The notes below the pieces were generated by a model. The model searched no databases, had not been told where the DNA came from, and saw only the letters and a list, made by a program, of their open reading frames with translations. From NCBI GenBank assembly GCA_023136395.1, contig JAGLRI010000102.1, positions 1 through 5,133 of the forward strand: 5,133 bases of DNA, in the 5' to 3' direction. Position 1 is the first letter of the stretch, and every line of letters starts with the position of its first letter. The stretch comes from Candidatus Bathyarchaeota archaeon (GTDB lineage: Archaea > Thermoproteota > Bathyarchaeia > Bathyarchaeales > Bathyarchaeaceae). The position numbers and the translations under genes were made by a program. Positions 4,946 to 5,133 of the stretch are shown here, one piece after another.

Positions 4946-5133
4946 TTAAGTCCTTTTTTTCTCGCTTCGCCTTAAAAAATGAATTGTACGTTGAAGTACG
5001 GTAATATTTGTTAGGATAGCGAGGATAATCATCCCCCAATGTAATGATTCCAACCAAGTGATGCTGATAAAACTTGCTATTGCTAGTATTATCAATCGAT
5101 CTGCTCGTTCAGCTATTCCTACAGCTTCCATTT
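4946..5133 (-). CDS. C-terminal part of a CDP-alcohol phosphatidyltransferase, probably archaetidylinositol phosphate synthase
   Basis: The frame is open through the right edge, so at least the N-terminal half is missing; the ATG at 5131 is an internal Met. The visible 61 residues begin MEAVGIAERADRL, the conserved stretch that follows the catalytic region in archaeal archaetidylinositol phosphate synthases and related PgsA-like enzymes. Two hydrophobic segments follow (about LIILAIASFISITWL and GMIILAILTNITVL), consistent with the last two membrane helices, and then a short basic tail. These integral membrane enzymes join CDP-archaeol to an alcohol phosphate, here probably inositol 1-phosphate, making polar lipid headgroups. 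The diagnostic DxxDGxxAR...GxxxDxxxD motif lies outside the window, so the exact substrate cannot be confirmed. Confidence 0.75.
   Translation of the reverse strand, partial: MEAVGIAERADRLIILAIASFISITWLESLHWGMIILAILTNITVLQRTIHFLRRSEKKRT
4954..4960 (+). terminator. T-tract after rps26e
   Basis: Seven T residues lie 38 nt beyond the eS26 stop codon, already inside the 3' end of the convergent gene. A T-run is the main archaeal RNA polymerase termination signal. On the opposite strand a five-base run (4934-4938) could serve the converging gene in the same way. Confidence 0.4.

Overview
This AT-rich window comes from an archaeon, and most likely from the TACK or Asgard side of the tree. Three things point there. 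A eukaryote-type ribosomal protein eS26 (rps26e) is present, and Euryarchaeota generally lack it. The threonyl-tRNA synthetase has the archaeal N-terminal editing domain. The end of an archaeal-type CDP-alcohol phosphatidyltransferase is present. Transcription and translation signals also look archaeal: TATA-like boxes with A-rich BRE-like flanks, and Shine-Dalgarno sites of the GAGGT(G) type about 7 nt before the start. A Bathyarchaeia-like member of Thermoproteota is a guess from overall gene character and cannot be proven from this window.

Layout: (1) 1-189, + strand, the last 62 codons of a gene entering from the left, not securely identified. (2) 190-627, a 438-nt gap with no convincing gene. 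It holds TATA-like boxes, a perfect 15-bp palindrome, a 10-bp palindrome, short repeats and a nested inverted repeat, and it looks like the control region of the next gene. (3) 628-2220, + strand, ATP-type phosphoenolpyruvate carboxykinase (pckA). (4) 2293-4170, - strand, threonyl-tRNA synthetase (thrS), convergent with pckA and starting at TTG. (5) 4270-4482, - strand, a 70-aa zinc-finger-like protein of unknown function, separated from thrS by a small hairpin plus T-tract. (6) 4631-4915, + strand, eS26, divergent from the zinc-finger gene; its start is best placed at an internal TTG. (7) 4946-5133, - strand, the C-terminal part of a CDP-alcohol phosphatidyltransferase, probably archaetidylinositol phosphate synthase, running off the right edge.

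The right half is housekeeping: tRNA charging, small ribosomal subunit and membrane lipid headgroup synthesis. The left half centres on pckA, the enzyme joining the C4 acid pool to gluconeogenesis, behind an unusually long and symmetric upstream region. There is no CRISPR array, transposase, prophage gene, rRNA or recognisable tRNA. I found no clear new multi-gene system. The least explained parts are the 190-627 control region, the atypical PEPCK phosphate-binding loop and the unnamed zinc-finger protein.
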